Shown here piece after piece: positions 6,339 through 15,081 of a stretch of 29,947 nt of DNA. Source of the stretch: a virus; IMG/VR virus record IMGVR_UViG_3300047550_004474, positions 1-29,947 of that record; one strand, 5' to 3'. The position numbers were made by a program, and so were the translations under genes. Each line of letters opens with the position of its first letter. The first letter of the stretch is position 1. The notes beneath the pieces were generated by a model. The model was not told where the DNA came from and did not search any database. It saw only the letters and a list, made by a program, of their open reading frames with translations.

Positions 6339-8168
6339 GTGGAGGACCTAATTACCGATAACACCCGGAACGACGGGGCACTGGTGAATGTGCTCACGGG
6401 AATGGGGGTAGCAGGGAAAGATAAGACAGTCACTACGAGCGTTACCGCCAAGTATCTATTAAGTGAAGCTGAGCTAGAAATTTTGTATAACGCCGGGATA
6501 CCGCGGCGGTACGTAGATAGCATAGCCGATGAAATTTTAAGGCATCGAGTCACCGTGACTCTAGGTGCGGCAGCGGCTGCGGATGCTGATACTGTCCCTA
6601 AATTTGATAAGTACCTCAGAGACACACAGTTTCATCAGGCGCTAGCTGAAGTCGTGAAATTACAGCGGTTGTACGGCGGAGCCGGAATGGTCCTGCTGAT
6701 AGACGACGGGCAAGAAGCTAGTGACCCCGTAGATATAAATCGTATAAAAGCAGTACGTGGCTATATACCACTATCACGACACGAACTGATACCTGAAGAT
6801 TTCACAGTCACCGATTACTCAAAACCTACCTCTTACAGAATCACCACAAGTCAACGTATAGAAAACACACAGCGTTCAAGCTACGTCAACTTTCCTATAC
6901 ACGCTTCTCGCGTGGCCAGATTTGACGGATTGTATTTACCCTGGAATCAAAGAGTCCGTAACACAGGGTGGGGCATGAGTGTACTCCAACTCTTATGGGA
7001 CGCCTTTAAACGCTATGAGTCGGCGCTGGCCGGTTTAGAGGGTATGGTTCAAGACTCTGACGTATTCGTCCACAAAATCCCAGGCCTCTTTCAAAGGCTT
7101 GCTGCGGGTAACGAAGCTGATTTGCGCAAGCGCCTAGAAGCTAACAGTCTTAGTCGTAGTGTCTATGGCGGTATTGTCGTAGACACTGAAGAAGATGTTA
7201 ATTTCCTCAGTCGTGCGTTGTCTAATATCGCAACTGCCACAGACCCTTTTGTAAGAGATTTACAAGCGGCCACAGGATGGCCTAGCACGATCTTGATGGG
7301 AGAGTCTCCAGGCGGACTCGGAAAAGAAGGCCGCTACGAGGAGCGGGTGTGGGCGGCTCTTGTAGAGCAATGGCAAGACGTCTATTGTCGCACTCCCGTA
7401 ACAGAAATTTTTACCTACATATTGGCGTCAAGAGAAGGACCCACCCGAGGACGACCTCTAGAGTCCTGGTCCGTTCATTTCCCTAATATCTTTACTCAAA
7501 CCGATGCCGAAAAGGCCACGATCCGTGGTCAGATAGCACAAGTAGACTCGCAATACATAAATCTTGGAGTTTTGAACCCAGTAGAGGTGAGACAAGCGCG
7601 CTTTGGTAACACAGAGTACTCTATCGAGACTCCGCTAAACGAAGTCGTAACAGAGCAGCTTGCTGCGCAAGCCGACGCTCAGTTCCAAGCTCAGATGCAA
7701 GGGCTTAAGGCACAAGCTGAGGCTGCACAAAATCTCCCAGCGGAAGGCGCTGAGCCGGAGGAGGAAGAAGGTCCTGAGCCGGAGGAGGGAATTATCCCCG
7801 AGTCCGGTACGAAACGCGATAGCTTTGACTTTTACAGCGCGCACGGTCTTCGTATCCGAGTAACACACACCGAAGGCCAAATTAAAGCCGGATATCTTGT
7901 AGGACCGGACGGACAGCGCACAGACAGTAGCACGAACGCTCCGTTAATGGTGTTCGGACCTAATCGGACACGGGCTTACAAGCTCTACCGCGCGCAGTTC
8001 TATCGGGGAGATGAGCTCATTCCGGGCCCGTACGTCGCGGGCTTCGCTTCCATGCGCACCGCCCGCGCGGGGGTCGCCGCACTGTTTTCACGGCAGAATG
8101 TGGCAGGGCTTTCCCCTGTTCCTGCGGGTGAAATCGAGGCCCTTCGTGCCGGTTGGGAGACCTACTAA
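6339..8168 (+). CDS. Portal protein (DUF1073-like) with C-terminal extension
   Basis: Predicted 609 residues from a GTG start. The portal forms the dodecameric ring at the head vertex through which DNA passes. YGGAGMVLLIDDG (~112-124), WGMSVLQLLWDAFKRYESAL (~215-235) and GWPSTILMGESPGGLGKEG...ERVWAALVEQWQ are typical of DUF1073-type portals. After a Gln/Ala-rich helix and a Glu-Pro-rich linker (~475-490), an extra domain from about residue 490 to the end begins KRDSFDFYSAHG, and I do not recognise it. Codon use is AT-ending and ATA-rich (DINRIKAVRGYIP is read with ATA throughout). No Shine-Dalgarno precedes the start. The stop overlaps the next ATG (TAATG). Confidence 0.88.
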   Translation: MEDLITDNTRNDGALVNVLTGMGVAGKDKTVTTSVTAKYLLSEAELEILYNAGIPRRYVDSIADEILRHRVTVTLGAAAAADADTVPKFDKYLRDTQFHQALAEVVKLQRLYGGAGMVLLIDDGQEASDPVDINRIKAVRGYIPLSRHELIPEDFTVTDYSKPTSYRITTSQRIENTQRSSYVNFPIHASRVARFDGLYLPWNQRVRNTGWGMSVLQLLWDAFKRYESALAGLEGMVQDSDVFVHKIPGLFQRLAAGNEADLRKRLEANSLSRSVYGGIVVDTEEDVNFLSRALSNIATATDPFVRDLQAATGWPSTILMGESPGGLGKEGRYEERVWAALVEQWQDVYCRTPVTEIFTYILASREGPTRGRPLESWSVHFPNIFTQTDAEKATIRGQIAQVDSQYINLGVLNPVEVRQARFGNTEYSIETPLNEVVTEQLAAQADAQFQAQMQGLKAQAEAAQNLPAEGAEPEEEEGPEPEEGIIPESGTKRDSFDFYSAHGLRIRVTHTEGQIKAGYLVGPDGQRTDSSTNAPLMVFGPNRTRAYKLYRAQFYRGDELIPGPYVAGFASMRTARAGVAALFSRQNVAGLSPVPAGEIEALRAGWETY

Positions 8169-11100
8169 TGAACAACCTGACGCCCGAAGGGTCCCGTGCT
8201 GCGACCTACCTGGCCACCCGAGAGCGTATCGATGCGCGTAAAACCACGCGCAATATCCAGTGTACGCCTCCAAATGTGCGCTGTGGTAATCGGTGCATCC
8301 CCCCTACATGGGATTGCCGCCTTAAGGGGCAAGGTACTGACCCTCATCTCCGTGCAGTTAAAACTGACCCCTTAGGAGGCCTTGCTAACATCCAGCGAGG
8401 GTTCGGGCGTATCAGTAAAGGGATCATAAAGGGTAATTTTTCAGAGGTTGAAGGAGGTAAGCGAGCCATCATTAGAGGCTCAGTTAAGATCACCCCTGGG
8501 AACATTCAGCAGAAGAAAGACCTACAGAAAAAGCTTGAAAATAAGACCCGAGCTATAAGTATAGGTCTCGCCGTCGTTACCGGAGGGCTAGGCATTCACG
8601 CGTTGTTTATGAAGAGCAACACGTTTGGCTATCGTGATGGGGTGGGGGCGAACATCAATAACGCGGTGCGTCTAGGTGTTAATAAAGTTCTAGATTCTAT
8701 GCCAGTAATCGGTGCTAACCGAGAGCGAGTGCGCGCACGAGTGGTCGGGGGTGTACAAGCAGAACTTAATAGACAGCAAAATCCAGTTTCAGCACAACTA
8801 ACGAACCAATTATCACGAACTCGTCCGACAGCGGCGGATGAAGATAGCCGGTCTAATCTGGTAAAAAACCTCGCGGCCGTAAATCGCGAGTTTAGCGGGG
8901 CGACCTCCGACTTTTACGCTTGGGACCGCGCACACCAGCGCGCGTTTTGGTCTACATCCAAAGTTGAGGTAGGTGTAGGGCTCGAACGTGGACAGCGGAG
9001 TAGTATATTCGCCCGCCCCGCCACAGACGAATTTCTAGCGCGTCAATTCCAGCTCCAAGGCGATGATACGCTCACCCCCCAAGCGATTAAAGATGGTATT
9101 ACGCGGAAGCTAACCGAGTACAAAAGTGATTTACTCGATCTAGCTCAGCAGCAGGGGTTCAAAGTTGAGACGGTAAGCGGCGGAGGGCGCACTCTAGTCC
9201 AGCGAGATCGCCGGACGTTCATTCAAGGCGTAGTAAGCTCTACTCTCCCCAAAGGGCAAGCTAACAATCGTGTACGTGCGGCGTTAACCACACACTTAGA
9301 ACAAACGCTGAGCCAATCGCCAAGGACATTAACTAACACCATATACAGGGATACTTATACTGGGTTTAACAACTTTTACATGAGCAAAGCCTCTACGATC
9401 GAAAGTGCGACAGAAGAGGCGTTTTTAAGCCGCCAAATGCGAGAAACGGGTGCGGGGCAGACCTTGCTCGATGCTCGTCAGGCCCGGGCGGCGTTCGTAG
9501 CTGGGCGCGACGTCGCAGGCCCGGCGCACGCCGAACTCGTACTGCGCCAGTATCACGCCCAAACCGTGCGCGGAACCCCCCGCACCTTGTTCAGTGTCAC
9601 TGATCGCCTGGCTACAGCCGCCGCGGCCGAGATCGAGGGGCGCGCTGTGCGACCGAGCGAAGCATTCGGTGTGCTCGAGCGCGCCGGCATATCCGGTGCA
9701 ACACCGAGCCGCGCTCCCGCGCGTGCGCGTAGCCCGCGACGTTCCCCCGAGGGCGAGGCCGTCTACAACTTGATGCGTGAAAACCCAGGTATGACGTTGC
9801 AGGCTGCTCGGCGCGAGGTGAAGCGCCGCCGTGGAGACGAATCCGACGTACCCCTCGAAGTCACCCGCACTGCGACCTACCTCGCGGCTCGCAGAGACTT
9901 CAAGGAGGGTTCAGGCCGGGGAAAGCCTTGTGGCGCCTCGCACATCCCGCAGGCGCATGAATGTCGTAAGGGCGGGGGAGCATTTACTAGCGGGGCTGAT
10001 CAGAAACGTAAACTCGCGACCATCGCTGCAGTAGCGGGGGGTGCAGTCGCTCTTGCTGTCGCCGGTACGGTCGCTTACAACCTAAAGACGCTAAGTGACC
10101 CAACAAAGTCACCCCTATCTGCGAGCCCCAGCGTTAAAGATCTTGTCAAAACCATGAAACAAGAAGCTGGCACCAAAAGCGCCAGTGAAGCCATGGGGTA
10201 TTACTACACGAAGAAATCAGGATTGAAGCCAGGGGATGTTGTCTACTACCGTAATGAAAAAGACTCCGCCGCTCACTTTGGTATCTACCTGGGGGAAGGG
10301 AAAGACGGCAAGGTCCGCGCCGTTATCGCCAACACAAATAGTTCGCGCTTCAGCTGGGCCGATGTCGCCGAGATCGGAGCGACTAAGCCAGGTATCAAGA
10401 CCTCTCAAGCTTTGATGACTCCTCTGGTCAAGGCCCCTGATCCAAAGTTCAAAGCTAAGACAGGCACTCCCTTTACCAATGAAGAAGTCGTCAAGCGCGC
10501 CATTCGTATTGTCGGTACGGACTACAAGTTCTCTCTAACCCGCGACAACTGCGAAGCACTGGCCAATGGCATTGCGTATGGCGTGCCCGAATCCGAGCAA
10601 CTTCAACGATTCCGCCGTGCGACCCGCGCAGTCGTCGACGTCGGCGTGGGACGTAGACAGCGTCGCGAAGCCCGCGAAGCCATCTACACCGGTCGCACCC
10701 GAGGCCGTAGTTACACCGCATCCGAGTTCGTTACCTTCCTCGAAGGTCAACGTGAGTTCAGCTCGTCCGCTGGGAAAGAACTAGCCAAGCAGTACTCGCA
10801 GTATTTCGAGGGCGCTCGTCTCGACGCGCAGAACACCGGCGGGAGTTTGATCAGCCCCGACGAGCTTTGGTCGCGCATTAAGCCCTATGGCCCGGCGCTG
10901 CGCGCCCAGGCAATGGCGGACTATTTATTGATATTGGCTACCATCGGCGCAAAATCCAATCAACAAAAACTACGAAGCGACGCAAAAGGCAAAGCCTGTG
11001 GTGAGAGCTTTATACCTAAGACTCACGAGTGCAAGAAACAAGCTGCTAAGACTGTGGCAAAAGTTGCTCTTGCGGCTGGGGCTATCGCCGGTAGTGCCTA

Positions 11101-12007
11101 CGCTCTAAAGCGCGCCAAGATCGGGGAGTTCCATACCGGTGTTATGACCGGAAATGTGGGGGGCTTGCGAAAGCGGCGCATGAGCTACATGGAGAAGAAC
11201 CAGCTGGCGGTTAACAGCACCCAGCTCGCCGCAACCTTCAACGGTCTCAAAGGGCAAAAAGGCGTCACCCCGAAGAACGTCGATGCTCTACAGAGCTTCA
11301 TCAAAAAGAACAATATCGTCAACGACCCCTCTAAGTTCTACAAAGACCTCGAAGACAGCATGAATGACCAGGTTAAGGTTATGACCCCCACTCAAGTGAA
11401 GCAGCAGCTTACTCAAGTGAAGATGCTGAATAATCTCGGAGGATTTGACGGCCTAGCTTCGCAATACAGCAATAACATCTATGTGCGCAGCATACGCAAA
11501 AATAGCACCAAGCTTGATGCAGATCCCTCGCTAGTGACCGGCGCGGTGAAAGACTTTATGACCATGCGCTCTATCAATCAAGATATTAGTCCTGCAGATA
11601 AAGTCCGCTTCAAAAAACTATTTACCATATCGGGTGGTACCAAAGACGGAGATACCGCCGAATACATCAATACAATTCACGAGATCTCCCATTTGGTCCA
11701 CTTCAAAGCAAGCAAAAACAAAGGGTCTTCGGCCGACAGCATAGGCATGGGCAATGTTTACAATCCTAAGAATAGTCGAGAGTTTTTCATTAAAAACAAA
11801 CTTGACTACAAACAAGGCTTGGTCGAGCTGGATAAACAGCTAATGGCTGCGTCATCTGGCTACGGGCGGTCAGACATCAATGGGCGTCAGGCCGAAACCT
11901 TCGCCGAGCTTTCAGTCCTGTACGTTGCGCAAGGTGAAACATTTAAACGTCAGTACCCGCTTGCCTATGCTTGGGTGGATGACATCTGGAGGACAGCCAA
12001 TGGCTAA
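8168..12007 (+). CDS. Giant head-region multidomain protein: Cys boxes, LRAT/NlpC-like domain, HExxH peptidase-like domain
   Basis: Predicted 1279 residues between portal and MuF; no single family is recognised. It reads as three units, each opening with ATYLA- or ADYLL-like sequence and a Cys box. Unit 1: C32/C39/C43/C50, hydrophobic 130-148, then a helical region. Unit 2: C588/C599, membrane-like 615-636, then an LRAT/NlpC-P60-like domain with AHFGIYLGEG (H703) and DNCEALANGIAYG (C795), the His-Cys pair used by thiol acyltransferases and peptidases. Unit 3: C944/C955, hydrophobic 961-980, then a C-terminal domain with HEISH (1171-1175) and AETFAE (E1243/E1247), the layout of a gluzincin-type zinc peptidase. 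The location suggests a head-internal or ejected protein. Enzyme activities are inferred from motifs only. Confidence 0.8.
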   Translation: MNNLTPEGSRAATYLATRERIDARKTTRNIQCTPPNVRCGNRCIPPTWDCRLKGQGTDPHLRAVKTDPLGGLANIQRGFGRISKGIIKGNFSEVEGGKRAIIRGSVKITPGNIQQKKDLQKKLENKTRAISIGLAVVTGGLGIHALFMKSNTFGYRDGVGANINNAVRLGVNKVLDSMPVIGANRERVRARVVGGVQAELNRQQNPVSAQLTNQLSRTRPTAADEDSRSNLVKNLAAVNREFSGATSDFYAWDRAHQRAFWSTSKVEVGVGLERGQRSSIFARPATDEFLARQFQLQGDDTLTPQAIKDGITRKLTEYKSDLLDLAQQQGFKVETVSGGGRTLVQRDRRTFIQGVVSSTLPKGQANNRVRAALTTHLEQTLSQSPRTLTNTIYRDTYTGFNNFYMSKASTIESATEEAFLSRQMRETGAGQTLLDARQARAAFVAGRDVAGPAHAELVLRQYHAQTVRGTPRTLFSVTDRLATAAAAEIEGRAVRPSEAFGVLERAGISGATPSRAPARARSPRRSPEGEAVYNLMRENPGMTLQAARREVKRRRGDESDVPLEVTRTATYLAARRDFKEGSGRGKPCGASHIPQAHECRKGGGAFTSGADQKRKLATIAAVAGGAVALAVAGTVAYNLKTLSDPTKSPLSASPSVKDLVKTMKQEAGTKSASEAMGYYYTKKSGLKPGDVVYYRNEKDSAAHFGIYLGEGKDGKVRAVIANTNSSRFSWADVAEIGATKPGIKTSQALMTPLVKAPDPKFKAKTGTPFTNEEVVKRAIRIVGTDYKFSLTRDNCEALANGIAYGVPESEQLQRFRRATRAVVDVGVGRRQRREAREAIYTGRTRGRSYTASEFVTFLEGQREFSSSAGKELAKQYSQYFEGARLDAQNTGGSLISPDELWSRIKPYGPALRAQAMADYLLILATIGAKSNQQKLRSDAKGKACGESFIPKTHECKKQAAKTVAKVALAAGAIAGSAYALKRAKIGEFHTGVMTGNVGGLRKRRMSYMEKNQLAVNSTQLAATFNGLKGQKGVTPKNVDALQSFIKKNNIVNDPSKFYKDLEDSMNDQVKVMTPTQVKQQLTQVKMLNNLGGFDGLASQYSNNIYVRSIRKNSTKLDADPSLVTGAVKDFMTMRSINQDISPADKVRFKKLFTISGGTKDGDTAEYINTIHEISHLVHFKASKNKGSSADSIGMGNVYNPKNSREFFIKNKLDYKQGLVELDKQLMAASSGYGRSDINGRQAETFAELSVLYVAQGETFKRQYPLAYAWVDDIWRTANG

Positions 12008-12188
12008 GACTACCTTTGTTGAAGCTTATGAAAAAGCCCTCCGCTTGCAGGCAGCGGGGGACTTCAACGGCATCAGTGAGCTGATTCAGCAGGCGTATCG
12101 ATCTGGGCTCCCCCAGGACGAGCTTCAAATTCTGAGTGCTCTGGCCGAGGGGGCCTTCCAGTTCCAACAACCAAATGGAAGTCGTTGA
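12000..12188 (+). CDS. Small hypothetical protein before MuF
   Basis: Predicted 62 residues. The ATG lies eight bases inside the giant gene, and the 3' end overlaps the MuF start by 14 bases, so it sits in a tightly packed translation unit. The sequence (FVEAYEKALRLQAAGDFNGISELIQQAYRSGLPQDELQILSALAEG, here in shortened form) is helical and resembles one or two TPR-like hairpins. No function is known. Confidence 0.6.
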   Translation: MAKTTFVEAYEKALRLQAAGDFNGISELIQQAYRSGLPQDELQILSALAEGAFQFQQPNGSR

Positions 12189-13050
12189 GCGCTACAACCA
12201 GATCCTCCGCACCACCGAGGACGACACACTCCGCCTCCTCGACCGCATCCTCGACCAGAGCTTCAACCGCCTGGTACGCCGGGCCCGAGTCCACATGCGG
12301 ATCGGGCGCGTTGACCCTGTGCAGCGCAACCTCGCTCTGCTTCAGGAGTTCCGGCAACTCATACCTGCTTTTCGCCCGGATCGGGTTGACGCCTACGACA
12401 GACTGTTTCAAGGCCTGGTGGGCCAAGCGAGCAAGCGAGGTATCGAGGTTGCCAACAAGCTCACCCAACACATAGCACCGGGTCGACCGCGGGTAGACGT
12501 GGCACTTCCCCTCGAGGCAACAATTTCCGCCGCCGCGCAGGCCAAGGGCTACCTACGTAAACACGGTGACGACTTCGCCCAAAAATCAGCCGAGGTTGTT
12601 GCCCAAGGTATCGTTGAAGGTCGTCCCACCGACGCAGTGGTACGCGATATGCGCCTGCGACTCGGTGTAGTGAAATCGCGTGCTGAGACTATTGTCCGAA
12701 CTGAAACGCTGCGCGCCTACAATGACGCCTCGAATACCTACTACTCAGCGCAAGGTATCAATCTTTGTATGTGGTACGCTACTGCGGACGACCGCAGCTG
12801 CGCTATTTGCGCCCCGAGAGCGGGCAAGATATTCAAACGTGCAGAAGTCAAAGCTCCCTGCCACCCGCGTTGTCGCTGTTACTTAGCTCCGTGGGACAAT
12901 GACTTAGCCTCCATTGACGCGGACTACGCAGCCCAGCGTGAGCGCCACGCCCGGGAGGTGGCCAAAGCGTTCTCCCGCCTCTCCCCCGAGCCCGCGGCCC
13001 TAAACCGTGCTGCTGTGTTTGAGCAGATCGCCCCGATACCTGTTGACTGA
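12175..13050 (+). CDS. MuF-type minor head protein (SPP1 gp7 / Mu F family)
   Basis: Predicted 291 residues. The C-terminal half carries the family signature: VVRDMRLRLG, RAETIVRTETLRAYNDASN (~169-187), WYATADDRSCAICAPRAGK (~200-218) and PCHPRCRCYLAPW (228-240). Cysteines at 198, 209, 212, 229, 233 and 235 probably include metal ligands. MuF proteins bind the portal and viral DNA, and a few copies enter the head, where they influence DNA ejection. ATG 12175 is preferred; it overlaps the preceding ORF by 14 bases. In many phages MuF carries effector domains at its C-terminus; here such domains are in the separate gene upstream. Confidence 0.92.
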   Translation: MEVVERYNQILRTTEDDTLRLLDRILDQSFNRLVRRARVHMRIGRVDPVQRNLALLQEFRQLIPAFRPDRVDAYDRLFQGLVGQASKRGIEVANKLTQHIAPGRPRVDVALPLEATISAAAQAKGYLRKHGDDFAQKSAEVVAQGIVEGRPTDAVVRDMRLRLGVVKSRAETIVRTETLRAYNDASNTYYSAQGINLCMWYATADDRSCAICAPRAGKIFKRAEVKAPCHPRCRCYLAPWDNDLASIDADYAAQRERHAREVAKAFSRLSPEPAALNRAAVFEQIAPIPVD

Positions 13051-13100
13051 ACCTTCGTAAACTGAGACATCCCGACCCGGGCGGACGCGCCCTGCTCGTC

Positions 13101-14039
13101 ATGCCTCGTTCAACCAAGTCACGCCTACCTCTGGAGATGGAGCCCGGCGAAGGTCGATCCCACGAGATGGGAGAAACTCCTGAGGAAGAGATCCGCGAAG
13201 GCGCCGAGCCTGACGATGCTCCGAGGGTCAGTAAGAGCCGCAGGCGCAGCGCCCGGGGAGCCTCCCGTACCAAAGCTCCCATGGACGGCGAAAGTTGCTC
13301 CTGCGGCGGGTGCAAAGGAAAAGGCACCTACGATGGGTGCAGTGGAAACTACGCCAAAAAGATGGACGCCCTAACCCCTCAGGAGTACCTCGGCGCTTGC
13401 GACCTCGGTGTCCAAGGCCGCAGCCGCTCCTACATCCGAGCTCGACTCGATGCCGCGGAGCGCCTCGACCTCAAGTGCGGCAACGGCTCCATCTCCCCCG
13501 GAGAAAAGTGCACCAAAGGTGAGGCAACAAAGGCAGAGCCGACCCTTCGCGATCTTCGGAATGACCCTTATGGCGAAGGTAGGAAGTTTTGGCAAACCCC
13601 AGGTTCTACCAAGGGAGCCGGTAACAAGATCAAACGCGCTGGTGAGTTCGCGGCCAATCTTGGCGCCGGTGTCGCCGTAGGCGTAGGGAGCATGCAACTA
13701 GTAGAAGGTATAATGACTGGGAATATCGGCAAGGCATCACGCGGTCTTAGAAATTACAACTTGGGCCTTGCTGCGGGAAGTCTTGCGGGTGCTTCGCGGG
13801 CGGCCCGTCAAGGCAACAAAAAGCTTTCCAAGGAATACGCGGCTCAAGCGGGCAAGCTCGCTGCGTTCGGCGTCGGGCAAGAGGCCGCCCTTGGTGCAGT
13901 GGCCGGCTTCAAGCGCGCCGGCGGCGCTGCAGGTGTCGGCCGCAGCGCTCGCCGCGCCTACCAGGAAGCTCGGATGCGCACTGCCGGTATGCGAACCATG
14001 AAGCGCGACTCCGTCTGGGCCGAGGGCTTCGCACTGTGA
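13101..14039 (+). CDS. Cys-box head-region protein with RDSVWAEGF tail
   Basis: Predicted 312 residues. It has an acidic, disordered start (EPGEGRSHEMGETPEEE), then a Cys cluster (C66, C68, C71, C80), the Cys box CGNGSISPGEKC (C126-C137), a long Ala/Gly-rich region from ~180 containing GVGSMQLVEGIMTGNIGK, and the tail KRDSVWAEGFAL. A similar GVMTGNVGG segment follows the third Cys box of the giant protein, so the two share ancestry in this part. The stop overlaps the GTG of the next gene. Function is unknown; position suggests a head-associated protein. Codon use is strongly GC-rich. Confidence 0.75.
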   Translation: MPRSTKSRLPLEMEPGEGRSHEMGETPEEEIREGAEPDDAPRVSKSRRRSARGASRTKAPMDGESCSCGGCKGKGTYDGCSGNYAKKMDALTPQEYLGACDLGVQGRSRSYIRARLDAAERLDLKCGNGSISPGEKCTKGEATKAEPTLRDLRNDPYGEGRKFWQTPGSTKGAGNKIKRAGEFAANLGAGVAVGVGSMQLVEGIMTGNIGKASRGLRNYNLGLAAGSLAGASRAARQGNKKLSKEYAAQAGKLAAFGVGQEAALGAVAGFKRAGGAAGVGRSARRAYQEARMRTAGMRTMKRDSVWAEGFAL

Positions 14040-14068
14040 TCCTCACCCCCGCCACTGTCCGCATCGAC
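14004..14068 (+). repeat. Copy 1 of a 65-nt junction repeat
   Basis: These bases encode the tail of one gene and the first eleven codons of the next. They match 15046-15110 at 62 of 65 positions by my alignment. The three differences are Val/Ile, Leu/Pro and GTG/ATG start. The register is the same in both copies. Confidence 0.92.
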
Positions 14069-14557
14069 CTCAAATGCGGCAAAGGCGCTATCTCCCAAGG
14101 TGAGAAGTGCCATGTAGGTCAAGCGCAGCAGGTTAAACCCATCTCAAAAGAGAGTATTCTGCGCTCCGGGTTCAATCTTCACAACGGTAAGCGTCTCAGC
14201 AATGCGATGATCCGTAAACTCGAAAGAGAGGCGGTTAAATACGAAAGGGCAACAGGGAAAGCCGTAAGTTTTACGCCTGAGCAGCGAGCGGGGCTAATGC
14301 TGACCAGAGGCACTGCGACACGCAAACTGGTGTCCTCACAATTTATCCCCGCGCGCTCTAGGGATCTTAATAACGCGATCAAAGCTTCTAAAGGTACACA
14401 GGATCCCGAACGCTATGCTCTACGTGAATTGGCGAAACGGGAGCGGTTTAACCGCCGTGTGAATGCGGCAGTGCTGGCAGCCTCTATCGCGGCCCCCCTT
14501 GGCTACATTGCTGCTACTCGTCCGGATTCCGTCTGGGCCCGCGGTTTCGCACCATGA
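14036..14557 (+). CDS. Cys-box head-region protein with RPDSVWARGF tail
   Basis: Predicted 173 residues from a GTG overlapping the previous TGA. The first eleven residues (MILTPATVRID) are identical to those of the gene at 15078. The Cys box CGKGAISQGEKC spans C14-C25. The middle is a basic helical region (AMIRKLEREAVKYERATGKAV is shortened here), followed by a hydrophobic segment at ~142-160 (NAAVLAASIAAPLGYIAA) and the tail RPDSVWARGFAP. Here the hydrophobic segment sits beside the tail rather than beside the Cys box. Function is unknown; the gene looks like one cassette of the array. Confidence 0.72.
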   Translation: MILTPATVRIDLKCGKGAISQGEKCHVGQAQQVKPISKESILRSGFNLHNGKRLSNAMIRKLEREAVKYERATGKAVSFTPEQRAGLMLTRGTATRKLVSSQFIPARSRDLNNAIKASKGTQDPERYALRELAKRERFNRRVNAAVLAASIAAPLGYIAATRPDSVWARGFAP

Positions 14558-15081
14558 GCGTGACTCCGACCACTATCCGTGTTGCAGCGAGCGCTCAGCC
14601 AAGTTGCGTGCGTAGCGATGTCTTCATCGGTAACAAAAAGCTGAACTGCGGTCCTGGCTCCAAGCCCTGCGGCAACGCCTGTATCCCCAAAGACCACGAG
14701 TGCAGGGCTTCGTGGAACAAGCCGGTCAAGCTGGCTGCCGGCGCAGCGGCTCTTACCGGGGCCGCAATCGTCGGCACTGCGTTTCTCCACCCGAGAGCGA
14801 ACATGCGCAGCGCCGCTCGTTCTGTGATCGACCCGGCCCTGCAGACCGGCTTCGGCATAGGCAATGTGGCCCGCGGCAACTGGGCCGGTGCTGCGAAGAA
14901 TGCCGCCAACGTGGCAGCTACAGGCCAGGATCTCGGTAAGAACCTCAGCACCCTCGCTAAGGGCTACGGCACCGACATCAAAGGAGCAGTCAACCGAGTG
15001 CGTAATGCTGCGTTCAAGTGGCGCAATCACCGCCCCGCAAAGCGTCGCGACTCCATCTGGGCCGAGGGCTTCGCACCATGA
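14554..15081 (+). CDS. Four-Cys-box head-region protein with RRDSIWAEGF tail
   Basis: Predicted 175 residues. The start overlaps the preceding stop (ATGA). The N-terminus MSVTPTTIRV is a diverged version of MILTPATVRI. The box is the four-cysteine form, with C32, C39, C43 and C50 (CGPGSKPCGNACIPKDHEC). These are the same four residue numbers as in the first box of the giant protein. A hydrophobic Ala/Gly-rich segment follows at ~57-77, then Gly/Ala/Asn-rich sequence and the tail RRDSIWAEGFAP. The stop overlaps the next ATG. Function is unknown. Confidence 0.75.
   Translation: MSVTPTTIRVAASAQPSCVRSDVFIGNKKLNCGPGSKPCGNACIPKDHECRASWNKPVKLAAGAAALTGAAIVGTAFLHPRANMRSAARSVIDPALQTGFGIGNVARGNWAGAAKNAANVAATGQDLGKNLSTLAKGYGTDIKGAVNRVRNAAFKWRNHRPAKRRDSIWAEGFAP

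Noticed and set aside
8213-8226. 14-nt match between the giant gene and the tape measure (26510-26523)
   Set aside because: Both encode ATRER-like helix in different proteins with no flanking similarity; probably chance.
8261-8320. LDL-receptor class A-like Cys pattern in the giant protein
   Set aside because: C-x6-C-x3-C-x6-C with RCGNRCIP looks similar, but the acidic calcium-binding residues and last cysteines are missing, and the other copies keep only two cysteines.
12848-13327. Long minus-strand ORF opposite MuF and the 13101 gene
   Set aside because: It crosses two better-supported genes and shows only low-complexity Arg/Ser/Gly sequence, like other antisense frames in GC-rich DNA here (e.g. 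12073-12471, 18666-19202).
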